Origin: Lotus japonicus
Lineage: Eukaryota > Streptophyta > Magnoliopsida > Fabales > Fabaceae
Assembly (NCBI RefSeq): GCF_012489685.1
Contig: NC_080042.1
Location: 25,372,150 to 25,436,149 of the forward strand
Reading direction: 5' to 3'
Length of the DNA stretch: 64,000 nt
The notes under the pieces: model-generated
What the model saw: the letters and a program-made list of their open reading frames with translations, nothing else
Databases searched by the model: none
What the model was told of the DNA's origin: nothing
In this document: positions 42,301 through 53,045 of the stretch, piece by piece
Layout of the letters: each line of letters opens with the position of its first letter
How positions within the stretch are numbered: the stretch's first letter is position 1
Program-made: the position numbers and the translations under genes

Positions 42301-44678
42301 TGGGATTCATGATCACATCCAGAGGAATCGAGATAAACCCAGAAAAATGCAAGGCGATACAGCAGATGAAAAGCCCTTCCAATGTGAAAGAGGTCCAACG
42401 TTTGACGGGGCGAATAGCAGCTTTATCTCGGTTTCTTCCCAAGTCTGGTGACAGATCTTTTCCTTTTTTCAAGTGTCTTCGCAAGAATGTCGCATTCGAG
42501 TGGACGGCGGAGTGTGAGGAAGCTTTCGTTCGCCTCAAGGAACTCCTATCGTCACCGCCGATCTTGTCGAAACCAATACAGGGACACCCGCTGCATTTGT
42601 ATTTTGCTGTGAGCGATAGTGCTCTGAGTTCTGTGATGTTGCAGGAGATAGATGGCGAGCATCGAATTGTTTATTTTGTTAGTCACACACTCCAGGGCGC
42701 GGAGGTCAGATATCAGAAAATTGAGAAGGCGGCGCTGGCGGTCCTCGTCACCGCCCGGCGGTTGAGACCTTATTTTCACAGTTTTCCCGTGAAGGTGCGG
42801 ACGGATTTGCCCTTGAGATAAGTATTACAAAAACCGGATTTATCAGGTAGATTGGTCGCCTGGTCGGTTGAATTGTCAGAGTATGGTTTGCAATACGATA
42901 AGCGGGGCACGGTTGGTGCGCAGTCACTAGCTGACTTTGTGGTCGAGTTGACTCCAGATCGGTTTGAAATAGTGGACACTCAGTGGACTCTCTTCGTGGA
43001 TGGATCCTCCAATAGTAGTGGCAGCGGCGCGGGAGTAACGTTAGAAGGGTCGGGGGAACTAGTGTTGGAGCAATCCCTGAAATTCGAGTTCAAAGCAACG
43101 AACAACCAAGCAGAATATGAAGCTCTCATCGCCGGATTGAAGTTGGCGCGGGAAGTGAAGATCAGGAGTTTGTTGATAAGAACGGACTCGCAATTGGTGG
43201 AGAATCAAGTGAAGGGAACTTTCCAGGTTAAAGATCCTAATCTGATCAAGTACCTTGAGCGGGTACGGTATTTGATGACACTCTTTCAAGAGGTTGTGGT
43301 GGAGTACGTTCCTCGGGCAGAAAATCAGCGGGCGGACGCGCTAGCCAAACTGGCAAGCACGCGGAAGCCCGGCAATAACAAAAGTGTGATTCAGGAAACG
43401 CTGGCGTACCCAAGCATCGAAGGCGAGCTCATGGCCTGCGTAAACAGAGGGAGAACATGGATGGATCCCATAATATCTATCTTGGCGGGGGACCCGGCAG
43501 AAGTGGAGCAATGCACGAAGGAGCAGCAGCGGGAGGCGAGTCACTATACTCTCATCGACGGACACTTGTATCGCCGTGGTTTCTCGACGCCATTGTTGAA
43601 ATGTGTATCGCCAGAGAAGTACGAAGCGATAATGTCTGAAGTACATGAAGGAGTGTGCGCGAGCCACATCGGGGGAAGGTCTTTGGCTTGCAAAGTGTTG
43701 AGGGCGGGTTTTTACTGGCCCACCCTCAGGAAAGATTGTATGGACTTCGTGAAGCAGTGCAAGAAGTGTCAAGTGTTCGCGGATTTGTCTAAGGCACCGC
43801 CAAAAGAGTTGGTAACGATGAGCGCCCCGTGGCCTTTCGCCATGTGGGGTGTGGACTTAGTTGGACCTTTCCCGACCGCCAGGGCACAAATGAAGTTTAT
43901 ATTGGTGGCGGTGGACTACTTCACTAAGTGGATTGAGGCTGAAGCCTTGGCCAAGATTACTTCTGCAAAGATAGTCAATTTCTACTGGAAACGTATTGTT
44001 TGCAGGTTCGGGATCCCAAGGGCGATCGTATCTGACAATGGGACCCAGTTTTCAAGCAGTCAAACAAGGGAGTTCTGCAAGGAAATGGGCATACAGATGA
44101 GGTTCGCCTCTGTTGAGCATCCGCAGACGAACGGGCAGGTGGAATCTGCAAACAGGGTAATCCTACGAGGACTAAGACGACGGCTCGCGGAGGCTAAGGG
44201 AGCTTGGTTGGATGAACTTCCAGCGGTGCTGTGGTCGTACAACACCACCGAGCAATCTACTACAAGGGAAACCCCCTTTAGAATGACCTACGGGGTAGAT
44301 GCCATGTTGCCGGTGGAGATTGACAGCTTTACATGGCGGACTCGACCAGGTTTTGAAGAGGAAAATCAGGCCAACATGGCGGTGGAGCTGGACCTTTTGT
44401 CGGAAACGCGCGACGAGGCGCACATTCGGGAAACAGCGATGAAGCAGCGCGTGGCGGCAAAGTTCAACAGCAGGGTTCGCGTCCGAGATATGCAGGTTGG
44501 CGACCTGGTCCTCAAGTGGCGATCGGGAGCCCCGGGGAACAAGCTTACTCCCAACTAGGAAGGGCCCTACCGCATTATTAAAGTTCTTGGTAATGGGGCC
44601 TATCACTTAGAGGAGCTTGATGGGAGGTGGTTACCTCGATCGTTCAATGGTTTGAGCTTGCGCTACTTTTATAGTTGA
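39340..44678 (+). pseudogene. Gypsy element 1 gag-pol, broken
   Basis: The polyprotein starts with METRRRRQ at 39340, but 28 bp present in element 2 are missing at 39503/39504, so this frame ends at 39534. The pol frame is open from before 39558. It contains a gag domain (MAWFTTLPRGSISNF), a CHHC-type knuckle CEFHRSAGHDTDDC, protease LLDQGSSADI, reverse transcriptase with YVDD, RNase H, a second RNase H (FVDGSSNSSGSGAG), and integrase with VSDNGTQF and NGQVESAN. Two in-frame stops interrupt it: TAA at 42819-42821 between the two RNase H domains, and TAG at 44556-44558 near the end. Both are single-base changes (Gln and Trp codons in element 2). A further change puts Tyr for Asp in the conserved CVDYTDLN of the reverse transcriptase. 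It cannot make a working polyprotein. Confidence 0.94.
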
Positions 44679-45471
44679 TCGCAGGCGAGAAAGTGAACAA
44701 GGCGGAATCGCCGGAGCCAGATATCTTTAAGATTTTCCGAAGTGTTCTCAAATTCTCCAATGTACTGCAACGACAAATCAATAAAATAAAACGAAAATTC
44801 ACGAAATTCGTGTCCAAAAAATTCCAGGGATTCCCTGACGATCGGAATTGCCGATCGACATAAAGAATTACGGCGATCACTAAGTGGGACAAGCTTGATC
44901 CCCAAAGGGGCTTGCTGGAACCCTGAAGGTTGTGGCGATTCCACAAATGGCCTTTGACGCCTGGGAATCACCCTCCGGAAAGTCTGACGTGATCGCCGGT
45001 CCCGTAAACGATGTGCTGGGTAAGTCTCGCCAGAATACGACGAGCGCCGTTAACTAGGCAAAAGTCTTGGGACCCCCAAATGGCCATTGGGATCCAAGCA
45101 TTGTAAGCCCCGAGCGGGCAAAGCCCCGGGCGAAGTCCTCGAGAATGGAGGCCGTTTCTTCCTATTAGGGAAAAAACGTCTAAAGTCTTGGTGGTGGAAT
45201 ACCAAGCAACAAGTCCTAGTTAAAATTAAGGCACGAAATCGTTAGGCGTAATTCAATCATATGACGCGTGAAAAATAGCGCAAGATATAAGGTCGGCGAA
45301 TGAATAGGAGGGAAGGCGAGTAGTGTACGGCGAAAGCATTCCAATATGACTTACAAAATATCCAACGGCGATATAAAAAGCTATGGCGAAGGGTTGCTTA
45401 AACATAGACGAATGGCGGAAAAGTACACTACAAGGTGACAGTAAAAGATAAAAGTAATGTTAAAAATTACA
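44679..45471 (+). other. Gypsy element 1, non-coding between pol and antisense gene
   Basis: No ORF with recognisable content. Compared with element 2 it lacks ~45 bp near 44775 (a hairpin segment) and ~110 bp near 45320. The convergent ends of the sense pol and the antisense gene both lie here. Confidence 0.7.
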
Positions 45472-48014
45472 TTATTCATTGTTTTCTTTCTCCTGTTCTT
45501 CTTCTTCCTCTTCTTCTTCAGTCGCTGTCCAGAGGTTTTGGTCAATCAGGGGAGGATCGTCGGGACCAACCAGTCCTGCGGCGGTTATCTCTTTCATTAC
45601 TCCCATGGCGCTAAAGTCAAAGTTCGGGTACAAATGTTGGGCCTGATCTTTGGCGAGGTAGAAACCGCGCTCGCGGTTGTCAAGGGCGATGTCAGCGGCT
45701 TGTTCCCTCGCCTCAATGGCTTTGGCCTTCTCCGTCGCCAGCTCGTCCTCTAGACTTTTGATCTTTGCTAGTTGGGAAGCAATCTCAGCATCTTTCGTGG
45801 CGAGGGCCTCGGCATGAGTTTCGGTCGCCTTCTTGATCTCCTCGGACGTAGCCTGCATCACCGCCTCCATGTCAGATTTCGCCAAGGCCAAGGACTCCGC
45901 AGACTTTTTCTCTTGCTCCGCCAACGCCTTTTTCACTAACTCCAGCTCAGCGCGCAGTATGGCAAGCTCTGACTCCTTAGCAATCAGCGCCTCGCCTCGG
46001 GCGATCAAGTCCTTCTCAGTTTGCTCTTTTTCCTTCTTGCAAGCTTGAAGGCTTGCATCAAGCTCATCTGCTTCTTCCTTCATCAGCGCCAGCTGATCCT
46101 CCAGCTCGCCGATTTTAATCCCCGCCGTGCCAATCATCTTGTCGGCATAGACTGTCTTTTCCTGCCTGCGTCGCCAGTTTGTCAAAACGCTTTTCCCAAG
46201 CAGCGGCGGCTTCTTGATGCTTAGCACTTTCGGCCTTCAACCGCTCAGCTTCAACGTTGGCGGCATTGAACTTCTCAAACGTGTGAGCAAAGATGCACTC
46301 AGCGCGTAGGAGGCAAGCAAGAGTCTCCTCCTTGGTGTCATTCAGGCCCCGACTCAAAACTTCTTTTTCTATAACGTCACGGTTGAGACCAGCAAGTAAG
46401 AATTCTGAGGGTTCAATGGCGTTGGGGAGCATATTATAATAGCTTGAAGAACCGACCTCGGGAGCAGGGGCTTGTTCAATTTGAGCTGCTTCAGAGGTAG
46501 TGGCAGCGCCAGGACAGGATTTTTCCCCTTGATGAGGCGGGGAAGGCATGGAGCCCGCATCATGTGTTGAGGGCGGGCTAGGAGGCGCATCTTGGCGAGG
46601 GGGAGACTTTGGGGTTTCATTTTCTTTTTCCTTATCTCCAATAGGAGTGTCGGAAGACGCAGCATCTTTTGTGGCGTTAACGCCGGCGGAGGCGGCTGTG
46701 GCGCCAATAGAGGACTCAGCGGCAACAGCAGCGGTCGGACCGGCGGAGGCAGGAGAGAAGCTGGTACGACGGTTGGCTCGGTAGCTGCGGCGACAGAGGC
46801 TTCAGCGACATTTTTGCCTTTAGGCGCAGCAGCAGTGGTGGGCTGAGCGCCAGGGTTGGATGTGCCGGCGTCGGAGGAGGCTTTGGTCAATCTTCTCCTC
46901 TTGGGAGCTTTGGTGCTCTCGGCTTGGTTCTCAGCACCGCCCCGTTTTTTCGCGTCGCCCTCAGTGTTGAATTTTGGGGAAAAGCGAGCCATTCTCCTCT
47001 CGCGGGCCTTCAGGAGCTCGGCGTTCGTGAAATTCATATCTTCTGTAACAATAAAAAAAAACGATTAGTGATAACATAGGAGTCGAGAAAGGAAATGTCA
47101 ATAATAAAAGTGAGCTATGGGCAACCTAAGTATTTGGGAGTTCTTGAGAGGTCAGCGCCCTCAAGGACTGTTGTGCAGTCAAGGATGGGAAGTGGGGCAA
47201 GGAGATTAAGAAAGGCTTTATCGTTGGCGGACAAGGAGTCCTCTGAAGGATCGGTGATCCCGTTGGGCTTCTCTGTCCAGTAAAGAGGAAAGAGGGCGGT
47301 CCCGTCTCTGAGGGTGAATGCCTCTGGGTAGGCGGGATGAACCGCCACACGGAAGTACTTTCGTGCGAAGGAGGACTTCGCGTTACTTTTGTGGGGATGC
47401 AAACACTTCCGGCCGGCTCGGGCCTTCAAGGAAATCCATCCTTTGTTTTTGATGGACTTGGGGTCGACGTCGTAAAGGTAGAAGAAACTGGTGGGGGATG
47501 GGGCGATGCCGACAGCGGCGCTTAGGATTTCAAAACATCGAATGAAGGCCCAGGCGTTAGGGTGGAGTTGACAGGGAGCCGCGTTGATGTCGCGGAGGAC
47601 GGTTTGGACAAAGGGCGAGAAAGGAAGCCTGATTCCAAGCTCGCTAAACATGTATTCGTACGCAAAGAAAAAATGGGATCTCTTTACGTCGCCGTCTGGC
47701 TTGTGAAGCCAGGGGCGATCCCCGGGACTGCAAACCCAGATCCTGAGTTTGGCGTTAAACTCATCGTCATTGGACAAGCCACCCAGGGAGTTCACGAATT
47801 GCACAATGGGATCGCTATCTTGGAAGATGGAAGGTTGATCTATAGCCTCGTGTTTGGGGGCTATTTGGACTGGAAGGGGCAGAGTGGCGTAGGTTTTTAG
47901 TCGGTGAGCTGGGATCTCCGGAACCTCTAAACGGAGGCCGCCGGCAGCGGTGGAGTCAGGGTCGCTTTCGGAGGAGGAAGAAGAGTGATTAGGGGAGGTA
48001 GGGTTTGAAGCCAT
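45472..48014 (-). pseudogene. Gypsy element 1 antisense accessory gene, two exons, frameshifted
   Basis: The gene runs opposite to gag-pol. Exon 1 is 48014-47126 (ATG, MASNPTSPNH), intact, 296 codons. Its FFFAYEYMFSELGIRLPFSPF...WAFIRCFEIL stretch matches the 'putative gypsy type transposon' family (Transposase_28). The intron is 47125-47043 (GTTGCC...TTACAG, 83 nt). Exon 2 is 47042-45472: MNFTNAELLKARERR, a low-complexity Ala/Pro/Thr stretch, a long coiled coil and an acidic Glu-rich end. Exon 2 has a one-base deletion near 46756, a 51-bp in-frame deletion near 46688 and a two-base deletion near 46153. The last restores the frame, but a stop at 46369-46371 intervenes. Such antisense genes are known in Tat elements; function unknown, possibly nuclear. 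Confidence 0.85.
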
Positions 48015-48902
48015 TTTTAGAAGACAGTGAAGTGAAAGAAAGGAAAAGATCAGTATGTGTGCAATGTAAAGATAAGGACAGTGGGACTCACCGGAGTAGG
48101 ATGTGAAGAGTGGGTAGCGGAAAGGGTGATAAGCGACGGCTCCGGAGCGGAAGTGGGCAGAAGGAGTTTGGTAAGCGATTAGGGAAGTGAAGAGGGGTCT
48201 CGGAAAGGGATGACAGTGGGGAAGAAGGGTTTTTATAGGAGAAGGAGAGAAGCTGGAGGGGTGACGCGTGTTGGACGCGTGTGGAAGGTTGGAAGTCATG
48301 ATGGTTTTGGGGAGGTGGGTCGCGTGCAAAGGGGAGTTACTGCGCACGATGGGACGGTTATGAAAGGTGAAGTGACGATTCCGGAGAAAGAGGGAAATTG
48401 ATGTAACCAACACATCACGTGGGGCAGCCACGTGAGGCAGATGGAAATTTGAAAGGGTTTTAAAATAAGGGAAAGCGCGAAAAGCCTCGCCACTATAAGG
48501 ATCAAACGCCATCGCCTGACGATTTACACCAACAACGAAGTTCAGTCGCTCGCCGGGGTCACCGCCAGTCAATGATTGAATGATCGGCACATGACCCATG
48601 CCTGCCACCTTTCCCGCCGGCGAGCGATCATACACCTGCTCCAACTTATCACCAATACAAAGTAGTCGTTCTCGTCGCTTGCGGACTTGTGGACTTGCCA
48701 GCTCGGTTTGCTCGTCAAGTCAGTGGACTGGGTAACTGAAAATGCTAGTTTCCTTTTGCTCACGCCATGTTGGCGATATAGTTAACTTCTCTTTTCTCAA
48801 GCCATGTTGGCAGTGTAGATTCCGGTGTATAATAAGACATGTAACAGCATTTAAAAGACACCCTTAGCTCTCGTACCTCGAGCTCGGTGTCTTGTGGACT
48901 AG
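48015..48902 (-). other. Gypsy element 1, antisense-gene upstream region and sequence before 3' LTR
   Basis: TATAAAAA on the minus strand (plus 48230-48237) lies ~220 nt upstream of the antisense ATG. The frame upstream of the ATG is open to 48644 but low in conserved features and is likely leader and promoter. Up to the LTR the sequence shows TGGACT repeats (CTTGTGGACTAG) and no purine-rich tract. Confidence 0.65.
48230..48237 (-). promoter_or_regulatory. TATA box of antisense gene, element 1
   Basis: Minus strand TATAAAAA in the context CTCCTATAAAAACCC. The spacing to the ATG allows a ~190-nt leader. Conserved in element 2. Confidence 0.65.
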
Positions 48903-49182
48903 TGGACTGGGCGAGCCCCTAGAGGGGCAACGCCCAGCATGTATCCCGCCCTGAGGCGGGGCCCTGGCCTTCAGATGGGCCTTGATCTCGGAGGCCCAAT
49001 TGGCCCAATAGGTAGTACCCAAGCTCTATAAATAGGAGGTAGTTATCAATTGTAAAGGACTTTTGGCTCATTTGATGAAATAACACTTGAAATTCAGCAC
49101 TCTCTCTCACTCTCATTCTCTCTTGGCACAATCCCTCTACCTCTAGGTACTATGCCTCTCTTCAATGTTCATTCCCAGAACA
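48903..49182 (+). repeat. Gypsy element 1, 3' LTR
   Basis: 280 bp; one mismatch to the 5' LTR (AACACTTG against AACCCTTG). Confidence 0.94.
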
Positions 49183-51089
49183 CCTTATATGCTAAGTGCT
49201 ATGTGGTTATTGCTTAAGATATTGACATATGACATGTTGATTGATTTTGATGAGTTAATTCTGCTTTTGCACTATAATCTGAGATTCTGAATCGTGAGAA
49301 TAGCGGGCAGGTCATGCCGATTTTATTTTGAGAGTTTTGAGAAAGCTTGATAGGTCGAATGAGATTCGGGCCTTGTTATGATGTTTATGGATCGAGACAT
49401 TCTCTGGAGTCATTTGGGGATTAGGAGATCCCGAGAACTGATAGGATTTGCGATAAGACTAAAAGGATACTATTTTGTAAAGAAAACTCATAAGACATTA
49501 AACAACCTCTAAATTTTTAAGTAATGATAACAAACTCGAAAGGAAGCTTCAGATGCAAATCTTAGTTTTGGAAAACGAGAAGTGTCGTCGGATCCGAGGG
49601 TTGAGAAAGTTGAGAGGCTTCGAGTATGTAGATCTATTGGTGCTGTTGGAGCAGCGTTTGTTGTTGTGCTGTTGGAGCAGCTATGTTGTGGGGCTATCCT
49701 GGGAATAAGTCCGGGGAACTGATAGTTCCCGAGTATGTGATACTCTTGTGCTGTTGGAGCAGCTATGTGTTGTGGTGAAGTGTGTCTTTTGGTCGCAGAA
49801 TCGACCGTTACCTTAGGGTAAGCTTTTAGAGACTTTAATTTACCTAGAACACGTGGCGACGTGTCGAGTGAGATTCGGAGACGTTGTTTGACTAATCATC
49901 CTGCATACATGCAACATTAATGGGGTATTAACACAGGACGTACTCTGGACCTCGTCGGTTTCCAAAATGGTCATAAGACCCGGAATGCCGTGAAAGAGCG
50001 TTTATAGACGTCTCTTGTAGCAGACCGAAATGGCAGACCTACGGGTTTACTGCTGATCTGGCTACCTTTGTGTGGTGTAAGAGGCACGCGGGCCGAAATG
50101 GTTCCACCGTGGCTGGTGTTAGGGATGATCCGTTTGATGTCATTCCCTTTCCGGAATGCATGTGGTTGACTGGGTTAACCTGCATATCATATCATGCAAC
50201 ATGCATACTAATTTAGTTGTCGAATGTGATTGTTATTTGTTAATCCTATTTGGAACATGTTAATTGTTACTATTGCTGTTATGTTCATTATGGAATATGT
50301 AACCCTAGGATGTTATCCCTAGCTATAAGCCTAAGTGGCTATTCTATTATCTGTATCTATCCTTGCTATTATTTACATAATTCTTTGGAGTTGACCCTCG
50401 CGTCTTCTGTGTGTGCTTTGGCGAACAAACGCCCTTTGTCAGATGTCTTTGGCGGACTAGTTCACGACGGTTCACCCTTCGGGGGAAACTAGAGTTGGGA
50501 TGCTGGAACAGGAGCGCATCGCGATAGCGAGCGGAGGACGGAGGATGTACCTAGACTTAGTCGTTCTGGATTCAGATTCGGACGACGATCACGCTAGCAT
50601 GTAGGATTGAGTGTCAGTGTGAGCTCCTCAAGATGGGATTAGTGTAGGAGTAGAGTCTTAGCTCTGAACATTATTTGTTTCATTCGGGACAGGGTAGTTT
50701 CCCACCTATAGCTTTTTGTGTGGTTTCGTTACGGGAATCACAGAGAGTTGGTTGGACTTAGGAAGTCTTGTTTCAGGCCGATGGGCCAGCTTATTCTCAT
50801 TTTGAGGGATAGTGTTGCGGACACTTAACCTTTTCTTTTGGTTTGTACTTTTGCCTACGGGCGCTACTCTTTTATTACCCGTCACTGGAGGTTCACTCGT
50901 GACGAGGTTGCTACTTACAGCGGGGGCTGTTTATATATTGTATATTAGTTTTATTACTTTTAGCACTTGGGTTTTATTTATTTCAGTCTTGTCTTAGTTA
51001 TAATCGAAAAAAAAAAATATATTCACGTTTTTCCGCATTAAGTTTACTTTTGGTTACTAAAGTGACGCCACCGAAATCGGGGTGTTACA
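49183..51089. other. Right part of the LTR-like element
   Basis: No ORF of note. GTGCTGTTGGAGCAGC is repeated near 49640-49770. CTTATATGCTAAGTGCTA at the left edge resembles CTTATATGCCAAGTGCTA on the other side of gypsy element 1 (38849 region). The right end has poly-A (51006-51017) and CCGAAATCGGGGTGTTACA. Confidence 0.5.
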
Positions 51090-51094
51090 GAGGT
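51090..51094. repeat. Target-site duplication of LTR-like element, right
   Basis: GAGGT, matching 37076-37080. Confidence 0.8.
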
Positions 51095-51183
51095 CACCCA
51101 TCCTAGTACTACTCTCGCCCAAGCACACTTCACTGCAGAGTTCTGATGGGATCCGGTGCATTAGTGACGGTATGATCACATCC
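51090..51183 (-). pseudogene. 5S gene fragment (5' part), class Q, split copy
   Basis: Continues the copy at 37051-37080. It carries CACTGCAGAG, GTGACGGTATG and ACATCCGAAAG. Confidence 0.88.
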
Positions 51184-51262
51184 GAAAGTTATGCGGGTTA
51201 AAACATAATATGCGTTAAACTAAGAAATTAAAAAAAAAGGAATTGCGAAAAAAAGGCAAAAG

Positions 51263-51381
51263 GGGATGCAACACGAGGACTTCCCAGGAAGTCACCCATC
51301 CTAGTACTACTCTCGCCCAAGCACACTTTACTGCGAAGTTCTGATTGGATCCGGTGCGTTGGTGCTGGTATGATCGCATCC
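51263..51381 (-). rRNA. Diverged 5S copy, class R
   Basis: GGAAGTCACC, TTACTGCGAAG and GATTGGATCC. Confidence 0.83.
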
Positions 51382-51462
51382 GTAAAGTTATGCGGGTTAA
51401 AACACAATCTGCGTTAAATTAAGAAATTAAAAAAAAAAGAAATTGCGAAAAAATGGTAAAAT

Positions 51463-51581
51463 GGGATACAACACGAGGACTTCCTAGGAGGTCACCCATT
51501 CTGGTACTACTCTCGCCCAAGCAAACTTGACTGCGAAGTTCTGATGGGATCCGGTGCATTAGTGCTGGTATGATCGAATCC
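51463..51581 (-). rRNA. Diverged 5S copy, class S
   Basis: GATACAACACG, CTTCCTAGG and CCATTCTGG. Confidence 0.83.
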
Positions 51582-51663
51582 GTAAAGTTATGCAGGTTAA
51601 AACACAATATGCGTTAAATTAAGAAATTAAAAAAAAATAAGGAATTGTGAAAAAACGGCAAAG

Positions 51664-51782
51664 GGGATGCAACAAGAGGACTTCCCAGGAGGTCACCCAT
51701 CATAGTACTACTCTCGCCTAAGCACACTTAACTGCGGAGTTTTGATAGAATCCGGTGCATTAGTCCTAGTATGATCGCTTCC
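51664..51782 (-). rRNA. Diverged 5S copy, class P
   Basis: GCAACAAGAGG, CATCATAG, GTTTTGATAG and GCTTCC. Confidence 0.82.
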
Positions 51783-51862
51783 GTAAAGTTATGCGGGATA
51801 AAACATAATATGCGTTAAACTAAGAAATTAAAAAAATAATAATTACGAAAAAACGTCAAAAG

Positions 51863-51981
51863 GGGACGCCACACGAGGTCTTCCCATGAGGTCACCTATC
51901 CTACCACTACTCTCGCCTAAGCACACTTTACTGCAGAGTTCTTATGGGATCTGGTATATTAGTGCTGGTAATATTGCATCC
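51863..51981 (-). rRNA. Decayed 5S copy
   Basis: GGACGCCACACG, CCTACCACTAC, TTCTTATGGGATCTGG and ATATTGCATCC. Outside the four classes. Confidence 0.75.
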
Positions 51982-52065
51982 GTAATGTTATGTGGGTTAA
52001 AACATAAGTTGCGTTAAATTAAGAAATAAAATGGAAAAAAAGGAATTGCGAAAAAACGGCAATAA

Positions 52066-52188
52066 GGGATGCAACACGAGGACTTCCTAAGAGGTCATCC
52101 ATCCTAGTACTACTCTCACTCGCCCAAGCACACTTAACTTCGGAGTTCTGATGGGATCCGGTATTTAAGTGTTGGTATGATCGCATTC
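52066..52188 (-). rRNA. Decayed 5S copy with 4-bp insertion
   Basis: CTCTCACTCGCCC carries an extra CACT between the intermediate element and the A box; also GGTATTTAAG. Confidence 0.75.
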
Positions 52189-52277
52189 GTAAAGTTATGC
52201 GGGTTAAAACATAATATGCGTTAACTTAAGAAATAAAATAGAAAAAAAATAAGGAAACGAAAAAAAAAAGGCAAAAG

Positions 52278-52396
52278 GGGATGCAACACGAGGACTTTCT
52301 AGTAGGTCACCCATCCTGGTACTACTCTCTCCCAAGCACACTTAAGTGCGGAGTTCTGATGAGATCCGGTGCATTAGAGCTGGTATGATCGCATCC
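52278..52396 (-). rRNA. Decayed 5S copy
   Basis: CTTTCTAGTAGG, CTCTCTCCC and TTAAGTGCGGAG. Confidence 0.78.
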
Positions 52397-52483
52397 GTAA
52401 AGTTGTGTGGGTTAAAACATAATATGCGTGAAATTAAGCAATAAAATGGAAAAAAATACGAAATTGCGAAAAAACAGCAAAAG

Positions 52484-52543
52484 GGGATGCAACACGAGGA
52501 CTTCCTAGGAAGTCGCTCATCCTAGTACTACCCTCGCCCATCT
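52484..52543 (-). pseudogene. Truncated 5S copy (3' half only)
   Basis: Matches up to CTCGCCCA, then jumps to TCTGTTAAGTTATG. The 5' half, from the A box outward, is deleted. Confidence 0.82.
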
Positions 52544-52631
52544 GTTAAGTTATGAGGGTTAAAACATAATATGCATTAAATTATGAAATACAATGGAAAA
52601 AAAATAAGGAATTGTGAAAAAACAGGAATAG

Positions 52632-52750
52632 GGGATGCAACACGAGGAATTTCCAAAAGGGTACCCATACTAGTACTACTCTCGCCCAAGCACACTTAAC
52701 TGCGGAGTTCTGATAGGATCTGGTGCATTAGTGCTTGCATGAATGCATCT
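52632..52750 (-). rRNA. Decayed 5S copy
   Basis: GGAATTTCCAAAAGGG, GATAGGATCTGG and GAATGCATCTG. Confidence 0.75.
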
Positions 52751-52839
52751 GAAAAGTTATGCGGTTTAAAACATAATATGCGTTAAATTAAGAAATAAAA
52801 TGGGATTAAAATTAAGGAATTGCGAAAAAACGGCAAAAG

Positions 52840-52958
52840 GGGATGCAACACGAGGTCTTCCCAGGAGGTCACCCATCATTGTATTACCCTCGCCCAAGCA
52901 CGCTTGTCTGCGGAGTTCTTTTGCGATTCAGTGCATTAGTGCTGGTATGATCGCATCC
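52840..52958 (-). rRNA. Decayed 5S copy
   Basis: CATCATTGTATTACCC, CTTGTCTGCGG and TTTTGCGATTCAGTG. Confidence 0.75.
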
Positions 52959-53045
52959 GTAAAGTTATGCGGGTTAAAACATAATATGCGTTCAATTAAG
53001 AAACTAAATGGAAAAAAATAAGGAATTTCGAAAAAACGACAAAAG

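Larger units (their letters stand above)
38895..49182 (+). mobile_element. Ty3/gypsy element 1, Tat-like lineage, inactivated
   Basis: The 10288-bp element has 280-bp LTRs differing at one base, a primer-binding site, sense gag-pol and an antisense gene before the 3' LTR. The domain order protease, reverse transcriptase, RNase H, second RNase H, integrase is that of the Tat group. It has two stop mutations, a 28-bp gag deletion and damage in the antisense gene. No target duplication is visible: ATGCG on the left, CCTTA on the right. Closely related to element 2. Confidence 0.94.
37081..51089. mobile_element. LTR-like element (probable solo LTR), split by gypsy element 1
   Basis: The outer sequence starts TGTAAGGCCCGAG and ends CGGGGTGTTACA, giving TG...CA ends with short inverted termini and a 5-bp target duplication. 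Without the nested gypsy element it is about 3.7 kb (37081-38894 plus 49183-51089). I find no gag or pol coding region and no obvious pair of direct repeats, so a large solo LTR left by recombination is the simplest reading. The terminal CACCCCGATTTCGG-type sequence recalls chromovirus (Tekay-like) LTRs, but that assignment is tentative. A non-autonomous element is the alternative. Confidence 0.6.

Noticed and set aside
48015..48110. Possible leader intron of the antisense gene (CCGGTGAGT near 48090)
   Set aside because: The donor is good but no AG acceptor is found before the ATG in either copy.
47115..48644. Full 509-codon antisense ORF starting at 48644
   Set aside because: The part upstream of 48014 contains the TATA box and leader; the conserved ATG is at 48012-48014.
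50812..50997. Hydrophobic 61-codon ORF in the LTR-like element
   Set aside because: T-rich low-complexity sequence near the element's end; no start context or relatives evident.
37081..51089. A host gene in the outer region (TATA box, leader, splice-like site)
   Set aside because: TG...CA ends with a 5-bp target duplication inside a 5S gene point to a transposon; no coding exon found.
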